Shown in pieces: positions 53,100-62,480 of a stretch of DNA of 64,000 nt (position 1 is its first letter; each line of letters starts with the position of its first letter). The position numbers and the translations under genes were made by a program. A model generated the notes under the pieces. It saw only the letters and a list, made by a program, of their open reading frames with translations, was not told where the DNA came from and ran no database searches. The stretch is from Sphingomonas sp. Leaf22. GTDB lineage: Bacteria > Pseudomonadota > Alphaproteobacteria > Sphingomonadales > Sphingomonadaceae. The stretch spans positions 76,358 to 140,357 of the forward strand of contig NZ_LMKP01000001.1 of the NCBI RefSeq assembly GCF_001421715.1, written 5' to 3'.

Positions 53100-53101
53100 T
53101 T

Positions 53102-53121
53102 CCTCCCCGCGAGCGGGGAGG
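53102..53121. terminator. Terminator-like hairpin between convergent genes
   Basis: CCTCCCC (53102-53108) pairs with GGGGAGG (53115-53121) around a short GC loop, in the 25-base gap between the hydrolase stop and the GST stop. It may serve both strands; T tracts are short. Confidence 0.5.
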
Positions 53122-53124
53122 AGT

Positions 53125-53793
53125 TTACTTCACCGCTTGCTCATATTGCTCGAGCACCCACTCCTCTTCCTGCGCACTGGCGATCCAGTCCTGCATCCAT
53201 GGATGGTTGATGAGGGTGATGATGTACCCCATCGCAAAGCGCGGGCAGGGCAGCGAATAGGTGACGATCCGTGTCGCGACCGGTGCGAACATGATGTCCG
53301 CCGCGCCGAATTCCCCGAACAGGAAGTCGCCGCCGTGTCCGAACCGCGCGCGCGCCTGCGCCCATAGCTCGTAGATGCGCGACAGGTCGGCGGCGACATC
53401 GTCGTCGGGCCGGGTCGGGTCATAGACCTGGCGGACGTTCATGCTGTGCTTGCGGCGCAGCGGCGCGAAGCCCGAATGCATTTCCGCCGCCATCGACCGC
53501 GCCATCGCGCGCGCAGCGGGATCGGCCGGCCAGAATTTGTCGCCGCCCGATTTCTCGTTCAGATATTCGACGATCGCCAGACTGTCCCACACGACGATCT
53601 CGTCGCCGTCCCACAGGATCGGGACCTTGCCCGACGACGGCGCGAACTCGTCACCCTCGCGGCGCTTGTCCCAGTCGGCGTCGTAGAGGGGCACGACGAC
53701 CTCCTCGAACGGCAGGCCCGACAGCTTGGCCGCCAGCCAGCCGCGCAGCGACCAAGAGGAATAGGCCTTGTTCCCGATGATGAGCTTCAGCAT
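53125..53793 (-). CDS. Glutathione S-transferase family protein
   Basis: 222 residues. The thioredoxin-like N-terminal domain begins KLIIGNKAYSSWSLRGWLAAK, with the Ser of YSSWS at the usual active-site place, and GKVPILWDGDEIVVWDSLAI is the glutathione gamma-glutamyl site (cis-Pro, Glu/Asp-Ser). The C-terminal half is helical. The likely substrates are electrophiles, but this cannot be told. Confidence 0.92.
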   Translation of the reverse strand: MLKLIIGNKAYSSWSLRGWLAAKLSGLPFEEVVVPLYDADWDKRREGDEFAPSSGKVPILWDGDEIVVWDSLAIVEYLNEKSGGDKFWPADPAARAMARSMAAEMHSGFAPLRRKHSMNVRQVYDPTRPDDDVAADLSRIYELWAQARARFGHGGDFLFGEFGAADIMFAPVATRIVTYSLPCPRFAMGYIITLINHPWMQDWIASAQEEEWVLEQYEQAVK

Positions 53794-53848
53794 GCGGCCG
53801 CTCGTGCCACGTCGCCCTTGGCGTGTCGAGCCATCGGCGGACGCGACG

Positions 53849-54517
53849 TCAGCCGATCGACTCGATCACCGCTGCGCGCAGTTCGGCGATGCCCATGCCC
53901 TTTTCGCTCGACGTCGAGATGACGTCGGGATGCGCGGCAGGACGCTTGCGGACTTCGTCGCCGACCGCTTCGTACACCGCTTCCAGTTCGGTCGCCTTAA
54001 TCTTGTCGGTCTTGGTCAGGACGATGCGATAGCTGGTCGCTGCCTTGTCGAGCATTTCGAACACGTCGCGGTCAACGTCCTTGATGCCGTGGCGCGAGTC
54101 GATCAGCACCAGCGTCCGCTTCAATACCTGCCGCCCACGCAGATAGTCGTTCACCAGATAGCGCCACTTGCGGACCATGTCCTTGGGTGCCTTGGCGAAA
54201 CCATAGCCGGGCATGTCGACCAGCCGCAATTTCAGCGGCGTGCCGATATCGAAGAAGTTCAGCTCCTGCGTCCGCCCCGGCGTGACCGAGGTCCGCGCCA
54301 GCGAAGTGCGGCCGGTCAGCGCGTTGAGCAGCGACGATTTGCCGACGTTCGACCGGCCGGCAAAGGCGATCTCGGGCACGTCGGGGCTGGGCAGATGCTC
54401 CAGCGCCGGCGCTGACTTCAGAAACTGGATCGGCCCGGCAAAGATTTTGCGCGCCGCTTCGATCTGGTCGGGATCGAAGCGGTCGTCGCCGGGCGGCGGG
54501 GGTGGCAGGTCGTTCAC
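53849..54517 (-). CDS. engB: Ribosome biogenesis GTPase EngB/YsxC
   Basis: 222 residues. GTPase motifs: G1 GRSNVGKS (54-61), G3 DMPGYGFAK and G4 TKTDK. It helps mature the large ribosomal subunit. The GTG start overlaps the stop of yidC (GTGA). In many alphaproteobacteria it follows yidC in the same operon, as here. Confidence 0.96.
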   Translation of the reverse strand: MNDLPPPPPGDDRFDPDQIEAARKIFAGPIQFLKSAPALEHLPSPDVPEIAFAGRSNVGKSSLLNALTGRTSLARTSVTPGRTQELNFFDIGTPLKLRLVDMPGYGFAKAPKDMVRKWRYLVNDYLRGRQVLKRTLVLIDSRHGIKDVDRDVFEMLDKAATSYRIVLTKTDKIKATELEAVYEAVGDEVRKRPAAHPDVISTSSEKGMGIAELRAAVIESIG

Positions 54518-56211
54518 TTCGCGGCCGCCTGTTTCAGGGCCGGATGCCGCGCATAGAGCAGCTGCTGCTGCGCGATGGTCAGCAGGTTCGACGTGATCCA
54601 GTAGACCTGCAACCCGACCGCGAACGGGGCCATGATGAACATCAGCACCCAGGGCATCAGGCCGAAGACCTGCTTCTGCATGTCGTCCATCGGGGCGGGG
54701 TTCAGCTTGAACTGGAAGTACATCGAGATGCCGAGCAGCACCGGCACGACGCCGATCGCGAGGAAGTGCGGCAGGGTGAAGTCGAGATAGCCGAACAGGT
54801 TCAGGATCGTCGCCGGATCGGGAGCCGACAGATCCTTGATCCAGCCGACGAACGGCTGGTGCCGCATCTCGATGGTCAGCAACAGCACCTTGTACAACGC
54901 GTAGAAGATCGGAATCTGGATCAGCGTCGGCAGACAGCCGGCGACCGGATTGACCTTTTCCTCCTTGTACAGCTGCATCATCTTTTGCTGCAGCTGCGGC
55001 TTGTCGTCCTTGTACCGCTCCTGCAGCGCCTTCAGCTTCGGCTGGATGGCGCGCATCGCCGCCATCGACGCGAACTGGCGCTGGGCGATGGGGAACATCA
55101 GACCGCGGATCGTGACCGTCAGCAGGATGATCGCGACGCCGAAATTGCCGACCAGACGGAACAGCCAGTCGAGATAGACGAAGATCGGTTCCTCGACGAT
55201 GCGGAACCAGCCCCAGTCGATCGCGCGCGAGAAATAAGGCACGCCCTGCGCCTCATAGGCGTTGAGCAGCTTGTTCTCCTTGGCACCCGCAAAGAAGCGG
55301 ACGCTCTGCGTCAGCGCCTGCCCCGGTGCGAGCGTCGCCAGCGTCGGCGAACGATAGTCGGCCTGATGCCGCTGGTCGCCGCCCTTGAGCGTGAGCGTGT
55401 GCTGTACGCCCTGATCAGGGATCAGCGCGGTCATCCAGTAATGGTCGGTGAAGCCGATCCAGCCGCCCCTGGTGGCGAATGTCTCGGGCTTTTCGTCGAT
55501 GTCCTTATAGTTGACGTCGAACTTCACGCCGTTGCCGGCTTCGTAGACCGGGCCGACCTGGATCGTCATCGTATCCTTGTCGACCGGGGCGCCACGGCGG
55601 CTGAGCAGGCCATAGGTCGCGACCTGGATCGGTTGCGGCCCGGCATTGGCGACACTCTGGCGGACGGTGAACATATAGCCGTCGTCGACCGAAATCTGCA
55701 TCTGGTACCGCTGCGTGCCGACCGTGGTCGACAGCGTGACCGGCGTCTGCGGGGTCAGCTTCGTACCGCTGGCGGTCCATAGCGCGTCGGCGGGCGGGGC
55801 CGACACGCCGGTGCCGCTCCAGCCGAACTGCGCGAAATAGGCATCGACGGTGCCCGACGGCGACAGCAGCCGGACCGGCGGCGAATTGGCGTCGATCGTT
55901 TCCTTGTGCTTCACCAGCACCAGATCGTCGATCCGCCCGCCGCGCAGGTTGATCGATCCGCGCACGGCAGGCGTTTCGATCGGAATGCGCGGGGTTTCGC
56001 GCAGCACGAGCGCCCGGTCGCGAATCGCGTTCGCGGTGTCGGCGGCCGGGTCGGTCGCCGGATTGGCGACGGCCTTGCTCTTCCCGTCCTCCAGCTTCGT
56101 TACCGGCGGATTGGCAGCCGGAAAGAAGTGGTTGGCGATATACGGCCAGCCGAACAGCACCAGCGCAGCCAGTACCGCGAACAGCAGGAAATTCTTCTGG
56201 TCGTTCTTCAC
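54514..56211 (-). CDS. yidC: Membrane protein insertase YidC
   Basis: 565 residues. An N-terminal membrane anchor ([18 protein letters not shown]), a large periplasmic beta domain (about 60-350) and the five-helix insertase core, with [30 protein letters not shown] in the cytoplasmic loop. It inserts inner-membrane proteins alone or with Sec. The start is GTG 56211 with GAGGA seven bases upstream, 16 bases after yidD. Confidence 0.97.
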   Translation of the reverse strand: MKNDQKNFLLFAVLAALVLFGWPYIANHFFPAANPPVTKLEDGKSKAVANPATDPAADTANAIRDRALVLRETPRIPIETPAVRGSINLRGGRIDDLVLVKHKETIDANSPPVRLLSPSGTVDAYFAQFGWSGTGVSAPPADALWTASGTKLTPQTPVTLSTTVGTQRYQMQISVDDGYMFTVRQSVANAGPQPIQVATYGLLSRRGAPVDKDTMTIQVGPVYEAGNGVKFDVNYKDIDEKPETFATRGGWIGFTDHYWMTALIPDQGVQHTLTLKGGDQRHQADYRSPTLATLAPGQALTQSVRFFAGAKENKLLNAYEAQGVPYFSRAIDWGWFRIVEEPIFVYLDWLFRLVGNFGVAIILLTVTIRGLMFPIAQRQFASMAAMRAIQPKLKALQERYKDDKPQLQQKMMQLYKEEKVNPVAGCLPTLIQIPIFYALYKVLLLTIEMRHQPFVGWIKDLSAPDPATILNLFGYLDFTLPHFLAIGVVPVLLGISMYFQFKLNPAPMDDMQKQVFGLMPWVLMFIMAPFAVGLQVYWITSNLLTIAQQQLLYARHPALKQAAAK

Positions 56212-56227
56212 GCGAAATCCTCAGGCT

Positions 56228-56473
56228 CTAAGGCACCGGGTCGTGGCCGTGCCCGCCCCAGGGATGACAGCGCGCGATCCGTTTCGCGGCCAGCCACCCC
56301 CCCTTTGCCGCGCCATAGCGGGCAATGGCGGTGATTGCATAGGCCGAACAGGAAGGTTGATAGCGGCAGGACGGCGGCAGGATCAGCGACGGCCCCAATT
56401 GCCATGCGCGCGCGACCAGCATCAGCAGGCGCGCGGCGATGCCCGGCCGGAGCGATTCGCCATCACCGGTCAC
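56228..56473 (-). CDS. yidD: Membrane protein insertion efficiency factor YidD
   Basis: 81 residues. The family core is [20 protein letters not shown] with its three cysteines, then [24 protein letters not shown]. The GTG start overlaps the rnpA stop by four bases (GTGA). It acts beside YidC at the inner membrane; the gene order rpmH-rnpA-yidD-yidC is conserved widely. Confidence 0.95.
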   Translation of the reverse strand: MTGDGESLRPGIAARLLMLVARAWQLGPSLILPPSCRYQPSCSAYAITAIARYGAAKGGWLAAKRIARCHPWGGHGHDPVP

Positions 56474-56802
56474 CGCCGTACCTTGCGCAATGCCTTGGTC
56501 AGGTCGGCCTTGAGATCGTCGAAAGGGCGTTCGATGCCGCTCGCGCGTCCGATCAGCACATGATCGGCACCGGCGACGCCCATATCGGGCAGCATTTCGG
56601 CGGCAAGCGCGCGAAAACGCCGTTTCATCCGGTTGCGGACGACGGCGTTTCCAACCTTCTTCGATACGGTAATGCCGATTCGCATCGCATTCGGCGATTC
56701 GGCCAGTTCGTCCGCCCGGCGCTGTCGCACCAGCAGGACGAAGCCGGGCATAGGCGCCCGGCGTCCCGCATTCGCCGCCAGATAATCCCGGCGGCGAAGC
56801 AT
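56470..56802 (-). CDS. rnpA: Ribonuclease P protein component
   Basis: 110 residues from ATG 56802. It binds the RNase P RNA and helps trim tRNA 5' ends. The RNR signature is in [14 protein letters not shown], preceded by [13 protein letters not shown]. The frame remains open far upstream because it runs across rpmH in another frame, but that part is not RnpA-like. ATG 56802 is five bases after the rpmH stop. Confidence 0.95.
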   Translation of the reverse strand: MLRRRDYLAANAGRRAPMPGFVLLVRQRRADELAESPNAMRIGITVSKKVGNAVVRNRMKRRFRALAAEMLPDMGVAGADHVLIGRASGIERPFDDLKADLTKALRKVRR

Positions 56803-56807
56803 CTTGG

Positions 56808-56942
56808 TCAGGCCGACAGCTTCTTCCGGCCGCGCGAGCGGCGGGCGCGGATCACGTTGCGGCCGCCCGGCGTCGCCATGCGCGAGCGGAAGCCGTGACG
56901 ACGGGCCCGTACCAGGTTGCTCGGCTGAAAAGTCCGCTTCAT
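56808..56942 (-). CDS. rpmH: Ribosomal protein L34
   Basis: 44 residues, too short for many gene callers. The sequence begins [20 protein letters not shown] and ends in GRKKLSA, matching L34 of the large ribosomal subunit along its whole length. It is very basic, as expected. First gene of the rpmH-rnpA-yidD-yidC-engB operon. Confidence 0.97.
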   Translation of the reverse strand: MKRTFQPSNLVRARRHGFRSRMATPGGRNVIRARRSRGRKKLSA

Positions 56943-56977
56943 CACTCATTCCCCGGGTATTCAAACTGCTAGAACGT

Positions 56978-57000
56978 AAAAAGCCGCCAGTGACGGCGGC
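56978..57000 (-). terminator. Terminator of the small membrane gene at 57016
   Basis: GCCGCC (56983-56988) pairs with GGCGGC (56995-57000); on the minus strand the stem is followed by five T residues (56982-56978). It lies just after the stop of the 57016 gene and before rpmH, so it isolates the rpmH promoter. Confidence 0.75.
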
Positions 57001-57015
57001 CGCGTGACGAGCCCC

Positions 57016-57297
57016 TTAGCGATGCACCGCCTTCAAGTCAACGGAGGTCGGGATGGTCTCCGCGCGCAGCCGCCGCCGCTTGGCACTGGGACGGCGCAGC
57101 GCCCGGTCCGACATCGCGCGCAGTCGCGGGAAGCGGCGCATGGTCCGCGCGAAGCGGCGGCGCGCCCGGCGCGAGTTGCGCAGGATCAGCGCCAGCCCGG
57201 CGGCGAAGGTGAAGATCCCGACCGGTCCCGGCAGCACCGCGACGACCGGCGTCGCGAGGATCAGCAAGGCACCGAGCGCCAGGAGGAGGATCTGCAT
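57016..57297 (-). CDS. Small membrane protein resembling the PGPGW family
   Basis: 93 residues. Helix one (ILLLALGALLILATPVVAV) is followed by LPGPVGIFTFAAGLALILRNS, close to the PGPGW-type turn of putative transmembrane proteins, then a very basic tail rich in Arg. Function unknown. ATG 57297 was taken; GTG 57315 is also in frame. A terminator follows its stop. Confidence 0.7.
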   Translation of the reverse strand: MQILLLALGALLILATPVVAVLPGPVGIFTFAAGLALILRNSRRARRRFARTMRRFPRLRAMSDRALRRPSAKRRRLRAETIPTSVDLKAVHR

Positions 57298-57411
57298 GAT
57301 AGGTTGCCATGCCACCCGTGTGTTGCCGGTTCAAGACGCCTGCGATGCGCGGTCGCTTGACCGGGCCGACCTGATGCGGGACACGACCGGACACGGGGAA
57401 CAGGGGCATTC

Positions 57412-58917
57412 ATGGTCGCGATCGTATCGACGGCGGCGTATCTCGGGCTGGAGGCGCGGCGGGTGGAGGTGCAGGTGCAATTGGCACCGGGCGTCCCCGC
57501 ATTCGTCGTGGTCGGACTGGCCGACAAGGCGGTGGGCGAAAGCCGCGAACGGGTGCGCGCCGCGATCGCCGCGATCGGGCTGGCGCTGCCGCCCAAACGC
57601 ATCACGGTCAATCTGTCGCCGGCGGACCTGCCCAAGGAAGGATCGCATTACGACCTGCCGATCGCGCTGGGCCTGTTGGCGGCGATGGGCGTGGTGGATG
57701 CCGAGGGGCTGGCCGATCATGTCGTCGTCGGCGAACTGAGCCTCGACGGGCGGATCGCCGGATCGCCCGGCGTCCTGCTGGCGGCGATGCTGGCAAGCGG
57801 CGAGGGGCGTTCGCTGATCTGCCCGGCCGAACAGGGGGCAGAGGCGGCATGGGCCGGCACGCCGGTCATCGCGGCACCCGATCTGCTGTCGCTGCTCAAT
57901 CATATGAAGGGCGAGCAACTGCTCGGCAATCCGCAGCCCGGCGGCGCGGAGGATGAATGGAGCGGCAACGACCTGCGCCAGGTCAAGGGGCAGGAGACGG
58001 CCAAGCGGGCGCTGGAGATCGCGGCCGCGGGTGGTCACAACCTGCTGATGGTCGGACCGCCGGGCGCGGGCAAGTCACTGCTCGCGTCGTGCCTGCCGGG
58101 GATCCTGCCGCCGCTCGATGCCGCCGAGGCGCTGGAAGTGTCGATGGTCGCGTCGGTCGCGGGGTCGCTGACCGGCGGGCGGATGACGCGGGTGCGGCCA
58201 TTCCGAACGCCGCACCACTCGGCGTCGATGGCGGCGCTGACCGGGGGCGGGCTGCGGGTGAAGCCGGGGGAGATCAGCATGGCGCATCTGGGCGTGCTGT
58301 TCCTCGACGAACTGCCCGAGTTTCAGCGCGCGGTGCTCGATTCGCTGCGCCAGCCGCTCGAGACCGGGCAGGTCAGCGTCGCGCGGGCCAATGCGCATGT
58401 GACTTTTCCGGCGCGGGTACAGCTGATCGCGGCGATGAACCCGTGCCGTTGCGGGCATCTGGGCGATCCGGCGCTCGCCTGTGCGCGGGCGCCGCGCTGT
58501 GCCGCCGATTATCAGGCGAAGGTATCGGGGCCGCTGCTCGACCGGATCGATCTGGCGATCGAAATGGCGGCGGTCAGTGCGGCCGATCTGGTCCTGCCGC
58601 CGCCAGCCGAAGGATCGGCGGAGGTCGCGGCGCGGGTGGCACGGGCGCGGGCGGTACAGCGCGAACGCTATGCCGCGACCAGCGTGCGGACCAATGCCGA
58701 GGCGGACGGCAGCGTGCTGGAACAGGCAGCGGTGCTCGACGTGTCGGCGCGGGCATTGCTGGCGCAGGCGGCGGAAACGATGCGGCTGTCGGCGCGCGGG
58801 TTTCACCGCGTGCTGCGGGTCAGCCGGACGATCGCCGATCTGGCGGAGGCGGACGGCGTCGGTCGGGCACATGTCGCGGAAGCGCTGAGTTACCGGCGGC
58901 GGGCACCGGTCAATTGA
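57412..58917 (+). CDS. comM: YifB/ComM-family Mg-chelatase-like AAA ATPase
   Basis: 501 residues. An N-terminal Lon-protease-like domain without protease function (VSTAAYLGLEARRVEVQVQL, GLADKAVGESRERVRAAI) is followed by the AAA+ Mg-chelatase domain with Walker A GPPGAGKS (215-222), Walker B VLFLDELPE and AMNPCRCGHLGD with clustered Cys. ComM is a helicase aiding branch migration in natural transformation, so it agrees with comEC at 4129, although the two are far apart. Confidence 0.93.
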   Translation: MVAIVSTAAYLGLEARRVEVQVQLAPGVPAFVVVGLADKAVGESRERVRAAIAAIGLALPPKRITVNLSPADLPKEGSHYDLPIALGLLAAMGVVDAEGLADHVVVGELSLDGRIAGSPGVLLAAMLASGEGRSLICPAEQGAEAAWAGTPVIAAPDLLSLLNHMKGEQLLGNPQPGGAEDEWSGNDLRQVKGQETAKRALEIAAAGGHNLLMVGPPGAGKSLLASCLPGILPPLDAAEALEVSMVASVAGSLTGGRMTRVRPFRTPHHSASMAALTGGGLRVKPGEISMAHLGVLFLDELPEFQRAVLDSLRQPLETGQVSVARANAHVTFPARVQLIAAMNPCRCGHLGDPALACARAPRCAADYQAKVSGPLLDRIDLAIEMAAVSAADLVLPPPAEGSAEVAARVARARAVQRERYAATSVRTNAEADGSVLEQAAVLDVSARALLAQAAETMRLSARGFHRVLRVSRTIADLAEADGVGRAHVAEALSYRRRAPVN

Positions 58918-58985
58918 AGCATTGCCATTGGCGCGGCGAACCGCAACGATGACGATATCGTGCGACGATGACGGGGAGATGGACG

Positions 58986-59411
58986 ATGTATTGGATGACG
59001 CTGCCGCTTCGGCGTTACGCGGATTTTGCGGGGCGGTCCCGGCGGCTCGAATACTGGATGTTCTCGCTCGGCTATCTGATCGCCGCGATCCTGATCGGCG
59101 TCATTGCGGCGATGTCCGGTGCCTTCAGCTATGACAGCAACTTCACGCCGGCGAACGGGTTGCCGGCGCTGTGGCTGATACTGTTAGGACTGATGGGGCT
59201 TGCCCTGATCGTCCCGTCGATCGCGGTGCAGGTGCGGCGATTCCACGATCAAAACCGGACCGGGTGGTTGGTGCTGCTCAGCTTCATTCCCTATGTCGGC
59301 GGACTGATCGTGCTGATCTTCATGTGCCTGCCCGGAACGCCGGGGCCGAACCGCTATGGTCCCGATCCCAAGGACCCCCATGGCAGCAACGACGTCGACG
59401 TGTTTTCCTGA
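58986..59411 (+). CDS. DUF805 membrane protein
   Basis: 141 residues. YADFAGRSRRLEYWMF is the family hallmark, with three or four membrane helices (IAAILIGVIAAMSG, ALWLILLGLMGLALIVPSIAV, WLVLLSFIPYVGGLIVLIFM) and VRRFHDQNRTGW between. The end LPGTPGPNRYGPDPK is also typical. Function unknown. ATG 58986 has GGGGAG eight bases upstream and gives the family start MYWMTLPLRRY; ATG 58968 is in frame but lacks a good site. Confidence 0.88.
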   Translation: MYWMTLPLRRYADFAGRSRRLEYWMFSLGYLIAAILIGVIAAMSGAFSYDSNFTPANGLPALWLILLGLMGLALIVPSIAVQVRRFHDQNRTGWLVLLSFIPYVGGLIVLIFMCLPGTPGPNRYGPDPKDPHGSNDVDVFS

Positions 59412-59453
59412 CGGTTGCAGGCGCTGTCGGCTTGCGCTAACGGACCGCTGCGT

Positions 59454-59538
59454 GCCCCTGTGGTGAAATTGGTAGACGCGTCCGACTCAAAATCGGATTC
59501 CGAGAGGAGTGCTGGTTCGAGCCCGGCCAGGGGCACCA
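59454..59538 (+). tRNA. tRNA-Leu (anticodon CAA)
   Basis: 85 bases, class II tRNA with a long variable arm. The acceptor stem GCCCCTG (59454-59460) pairs with CAGGGGC (59528-59534); discriminator A and a genomically encoded CCA end the gene. The anticodon stem TCCGA/TCGGA holds the loop CTCAAAA, giving CAA, which reads UUG leucine codons. The T arm contains GGTTCGAGCCC. Confidence 0.96.
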
Positions 59539-59600
59539 ATTTCGCGGATGCCGGGTGCCCCGCCCGGCACCGACCGACGATCTGCCAGGATATGGTCGTC

Positions 59601-59966
59601 ATGAACGAAGATGATGCATCGTCCGCCGAACGACCGCGCCGTCACAGCGTGATCCTGAACGCGCGGATCGAAACCCGCGGTCAGGTCGTCGAATGTCGTG
59701 TCCGCAACCTGTCCGAAACGGGCACCTGCATCGACAATCTCGCCGATCTCGCCGCCGGCGACCGGGTATTGGTCACCATGGGTACCGTCCACCATGTCGA
59801 GGCGACCGTACGCTGGGTCGAAAACGGGCGCGCCGGGCTGCATTTCGAGGGGGCGACCGTCGATATCGCCGCCGCCCGTCGTCCGCGCGGAACGGTGGTG
59901 CCGGCGTCGCGTACGGTCGCGGGCTGGCTCGACAATATCCACAGCCCCTATCGGCGCGGCGAGTAG
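59601..59966 (+). CDS. PilZ-domain protein
   Basis: 121 residues. The c-di-GMP-binding pattern is visible: basic RPRRHSV near the start and NLSETG (D/NxSxxG) about 25 residues later, then beta-strands (VLVTMGTVHHVEATVRWVE, RAGLHFEG). It probably reads cyclic di-GMP, perhaps for motility or surface polysaccharide control. Starts ATG 59592 and 59601 are both in frame; AGGA is better spaced from 59601. It follows the tRNA by about 60 bases. Confidence 0.85.
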   Translation: MNEDDASSAERPRRHSVILNARIETRGQVVECRVRNLSETGTCIDNLADLAAGDRVLVTMGTVHHVEATVRWVENGRAGLHFEGATVDIAAARRPRGTVVPASRTVAGWLDNIHSPYRRGE

Positions 59967-59988
59967 CGCCGATCCGCCGCCCCCAGCG

Positions 59989-61464
59989 TCACGCGCTGCT
60001 GCGGCAATACTGGTCGAGAAACTGCTGATGCGCCGGCAACGCCGCTACCCGGGCCGCGATTCCGTCGTTCAGGTCGCGCAGCACGGCGGCCAGTTGCCCC
60101 GGCGGCATCATTTTCGCGAGCGGGTGATGGGCCGCCGGTTCCAGCCCCTGGCCCAGCATCACCTGCAACCACGATCCGACGCGGAACAGGTCGTCGGCCG
60201 ATTGATAGGCATGCGCCCCTTGCGCGAACAGCGCGATGCGTTCCGCCAGCGTGTCGGGCGGCGCGATCTCGCGCCGTTCGCGCCAGAAGGGTTCGGGCCG
60301 CTGGTTCAGATGATAGTGCAGCAGCACGAAATCGCGCACCGCTTCGATCTCGCGGCGCGACTGTTCATTGAAGCGCGCCCGTGCCGCTTCGCCCGGATGG
60401 CCGAACGGCAGCAGCTGGACGAGGCGGGTGAGCGCGATCATGACCATATGGATACTGGTTGATTCGAGCGGTTCGACGAACCCGCTCGAAAGGCTGATCG
60501 CCACGCAATTGCGTTCCCATGTCGTCAACCGCCGCCCGGTGCGGAACCGGATCAACCGCGGCTCGGTCAGGGTCTGCCCCTCGACCGACGCCAGCAGCCG
60601 GTCGCGTGCGGCATCGTCGCTCAAATGGCGCGAGCTGTAGACCAGCCCGTTGCCGACCCGGTGCTGGAGCGGGATCTGCCAGCGCCAGCCGGCGTCATGG
60701 GCGATGGCGCGGGTATAGGGCGGCGCGGGGCCGGTCGCGACCGTCTGCACCGCCAGCGCGCGATCGGTCGGCAGCCAATGGCCCCAATCCTCGAACCCTA
60801 CGCCCAGCGTCTGTTCGATCAGCAGCGCGTGGAACCCGGTGCAGTCGAGGAACAGGTCGCCCGCGACGCGCCGTCCGTCGTCCAGCACAAGCGCGGCGAT
60901 GTCGCCGCTCTCGCCCACGCGTTCGACACGGGCGATCCTGCCCTCGACCCGGGTCAGCCCCTGCGCCTCGCTGCGGGTGCGCAAATAGGCCGCGTAGCGG
61001 CCGGCATCGAAATGATAGGCATAGTTAAGCGGCGCGTCCGGCCCGGTCGCGAACCGTCCCGCCTCGGCCGCCTCGTGTTCGAGGCAATAGGCACCGATCG
61101 GCCCCGCCACGCCCTGCGCCCGTGCCTCCAGCCAGAAATGCTGGAAATCGCCCATCCACGTCGATCGCCCGACCTCGCCGAACGAGTGGAGGTAACGGTC
61201 GCCTGCGCGCGCCCAGTTTTCGAACGCGATGCCCAGTTTGAAGCTGGCCCCGGTCGCGCCCATGAAGTCGGCTTCGTCGAGGCCGAGCAGCGCGTGGAAC
61301 GAACGGATGGTCGGGATCGTCGCTTCGCCGACGCCGACCGTACCGATGTCTTCGGACTCGACCAGCGTCACCTCGACCAGCGACGACAGCTGCCGGGTCA
61401 GCAGCGCGGCGGCGAGCCAGCCGGCGGTGCCGCCGCCCGCGATCACGATCCGCATGCGCGTCAT
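59989..61464 (-). CDS. Tryptophan-halogenase-family flavoprotein (second locus)
   Basis: 491 residues. Complete motif set: GGGTAG (10-15), GVGEATIP, catalytic Lys76 in ASFKLGIAF, WRWQIP and EPLESTSIH. It differs from the 14163-20136 copies in many other places, so it is not a recent duplicate. It is last in a minus-strand run TonB receptor, SapC, cupin, halogenase, and overlaps the cupin gene by ATGA. The substrate is unknown. Confidence 0.9.
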   Translation of the reverse strand: MTRMRIVIAGGGTAGWLAAALLTRQLSSLVEVTLVESEDIGTVGVGEATIPTIRSFHALLGLDEADFMGATGASFKLGIAFENWARAGDRYLHSFGEVGRSTWMGDFQHFWLEARAQGVAGPIGAYCLEHEAAEAGRFATGPDAPLNYAYHFDAGRYAAYLRTRSEAQGLTRVEGRIARVERVGESGDIAALVLDDGRRVAGDLFLDCTGFHALLIEQTLGVGFEDWGHWLPTDRALAVQTVATGPAPPYTRAIAHDAGWRWQIPLQHRVGNGLVYSSRHLSDDAARDRLLASVEGQTLTEPRLIRFRTGRRLTTWERNCVAISLSSGFVEPLESTSIHMVMIALTRLVQLLPFGHPGEAARARFNEQSRREIEAVRDFVLLHYHLNQRPEPFWRERREIAPPDTLAERIALFAQGAHAYQSADDLFRVGSWLQVMLGQGLEPAAHHPLAKMMPPGQLAAVLRDLNDGIAARVAALPAHQQFLDQYCRSSA

Positions 61465-62480
61465 CGGTTCAGCCTTTGCAACAGGCGCGCGCGCAACCGG
61501 CGGGCGGCGGCTTCGTCGAGCGGGGCGAGGTCGCCCTGGATCGCGGCGGGCAGATGCGCGCGGGCTTCCTCGCCGCCGCTCCACACATAATGGTCGAACA
61601 TCGCCGCCCATGCGGCGCGCTCCGCCGCCGGGCGGTCCCGCAGCGACAGCAGCGCGTGTAGCAGGGTCGTCATCGGGCTGTCGGCATACGCCGGGGCGTC
61701 GTTCCACCAGTAATTTATCATGGCGTTGAACGGCGAGAGCGCCTCGACATTATGCCACCATAAAGCCGGGTAGAAGAGGACGTCGCCCGGCTCCAGCTCC
61801 GCGACCTGCGCATGCGCCATCGCCTCGGCAAAGCGGGGAAAACGGTCGTGATCGGGCGCGCGCAGATCGACCATGCTCACCACCTGTCCGCCGGGCGTCG
61901 GTTCGAGCGGGCCTGGATAGAGGTTCGCGACCTGATCGGGCGGGAACAGGGTGAAGCGTCGCCGTCCGACCATGCACGCGGCAAGGTTGTTCGACATGTC
62001 GTAATGCGTCGCGGCGGTCGTGCGGTTGCCGATCCAGATGCTGACCATCGGCGTGGGCGTCCCGGCGGGCCATGGCAGGTCGTTCTCGCCGCGCAGTCCG
62101 GGGAGGTACAGGTCGAGATCGGTCGACCCGACATAGATGGCGGGGGCGGCGGGATCGTCGAGTCCGTCGACGATGCGGTCGAGACAGGCGGTCAGCCCGA
62201 CCCGGTCCGCATCGAAATTAAACCCGCTGCAATCGTCGCGGTAGAAGAACCGCCCGCCCATCGCCGCATCGCCGGTAAAGGCGACGACCGGCCGCCCGCT
62301 GTCGAACCGCTTGAGGTAGGCGATGGCGGCGTCCGGGCCGTCGCGCCCCGCCGCGACCAGCGGCCAGCCGGCGGCAAGGCCGCGCAGCACCACCGGTTCG
62401 TTCGCCGCGACCAGCGCCGCCGGCGACCAGCCGCCCGTGCGCGCCGCCTCGATCGACCGGACGACGCGCGGGTGGGTCAT
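61461..62480 (-). CDS. Cupin_8/JmjC-like protein (second locus)
   Basis: 339 residues, homologous to the protein at 20133: both share the metal site (THYDMSNN here), RRRFTLFPPDQVANLY, VSMVDLRAPD and LWWHNVEALSPFNAMINYWW. The HxD and distal His of Fe(II)/2-oxoglutarate oxygenases are present. It overlaps SapC and the halogenase by ATGA, so the three are made together. Confidence 0.9.
   Translation of the reverse strand: MTHPRVVRSIEAARTGGWSPAALVAANEPVVLRGLAAGWPLVAAGRDGPDAAIAYLKRFDSGRPVVAFTGDAAMGGRFFYRDDCSGFNFDADRVGLTACLDRIVDGLDDPAAPAIYVGSTDLDLYLPGLRGENDLPWPAGTPTPMVSIWIGNRTTAATHYDMSNNLAACMVGRRRFTLFPPDQVANLYPGPLEPTPGGQVVSMVDLRAPDHDRFPRFAEAMAHAQVAELEPGDVLFYPALWWHNVEALSPFNAMINYWWNDAPAYADSPMTTLLHALLSLRDRPAAERAAWAAMFDHYVWSGGEEARAHLPAAIQGDLAPLDEAAARRLRARLLQRLNR

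Noticed and set aside
59454..59600. tRNA-Leu 3' end as a phage or island attachment site
   Set aside because: No integrase and no repeated tRNA 3' fragment were seen downstream; the next genes are a PilZ gene and the second receptor locus.
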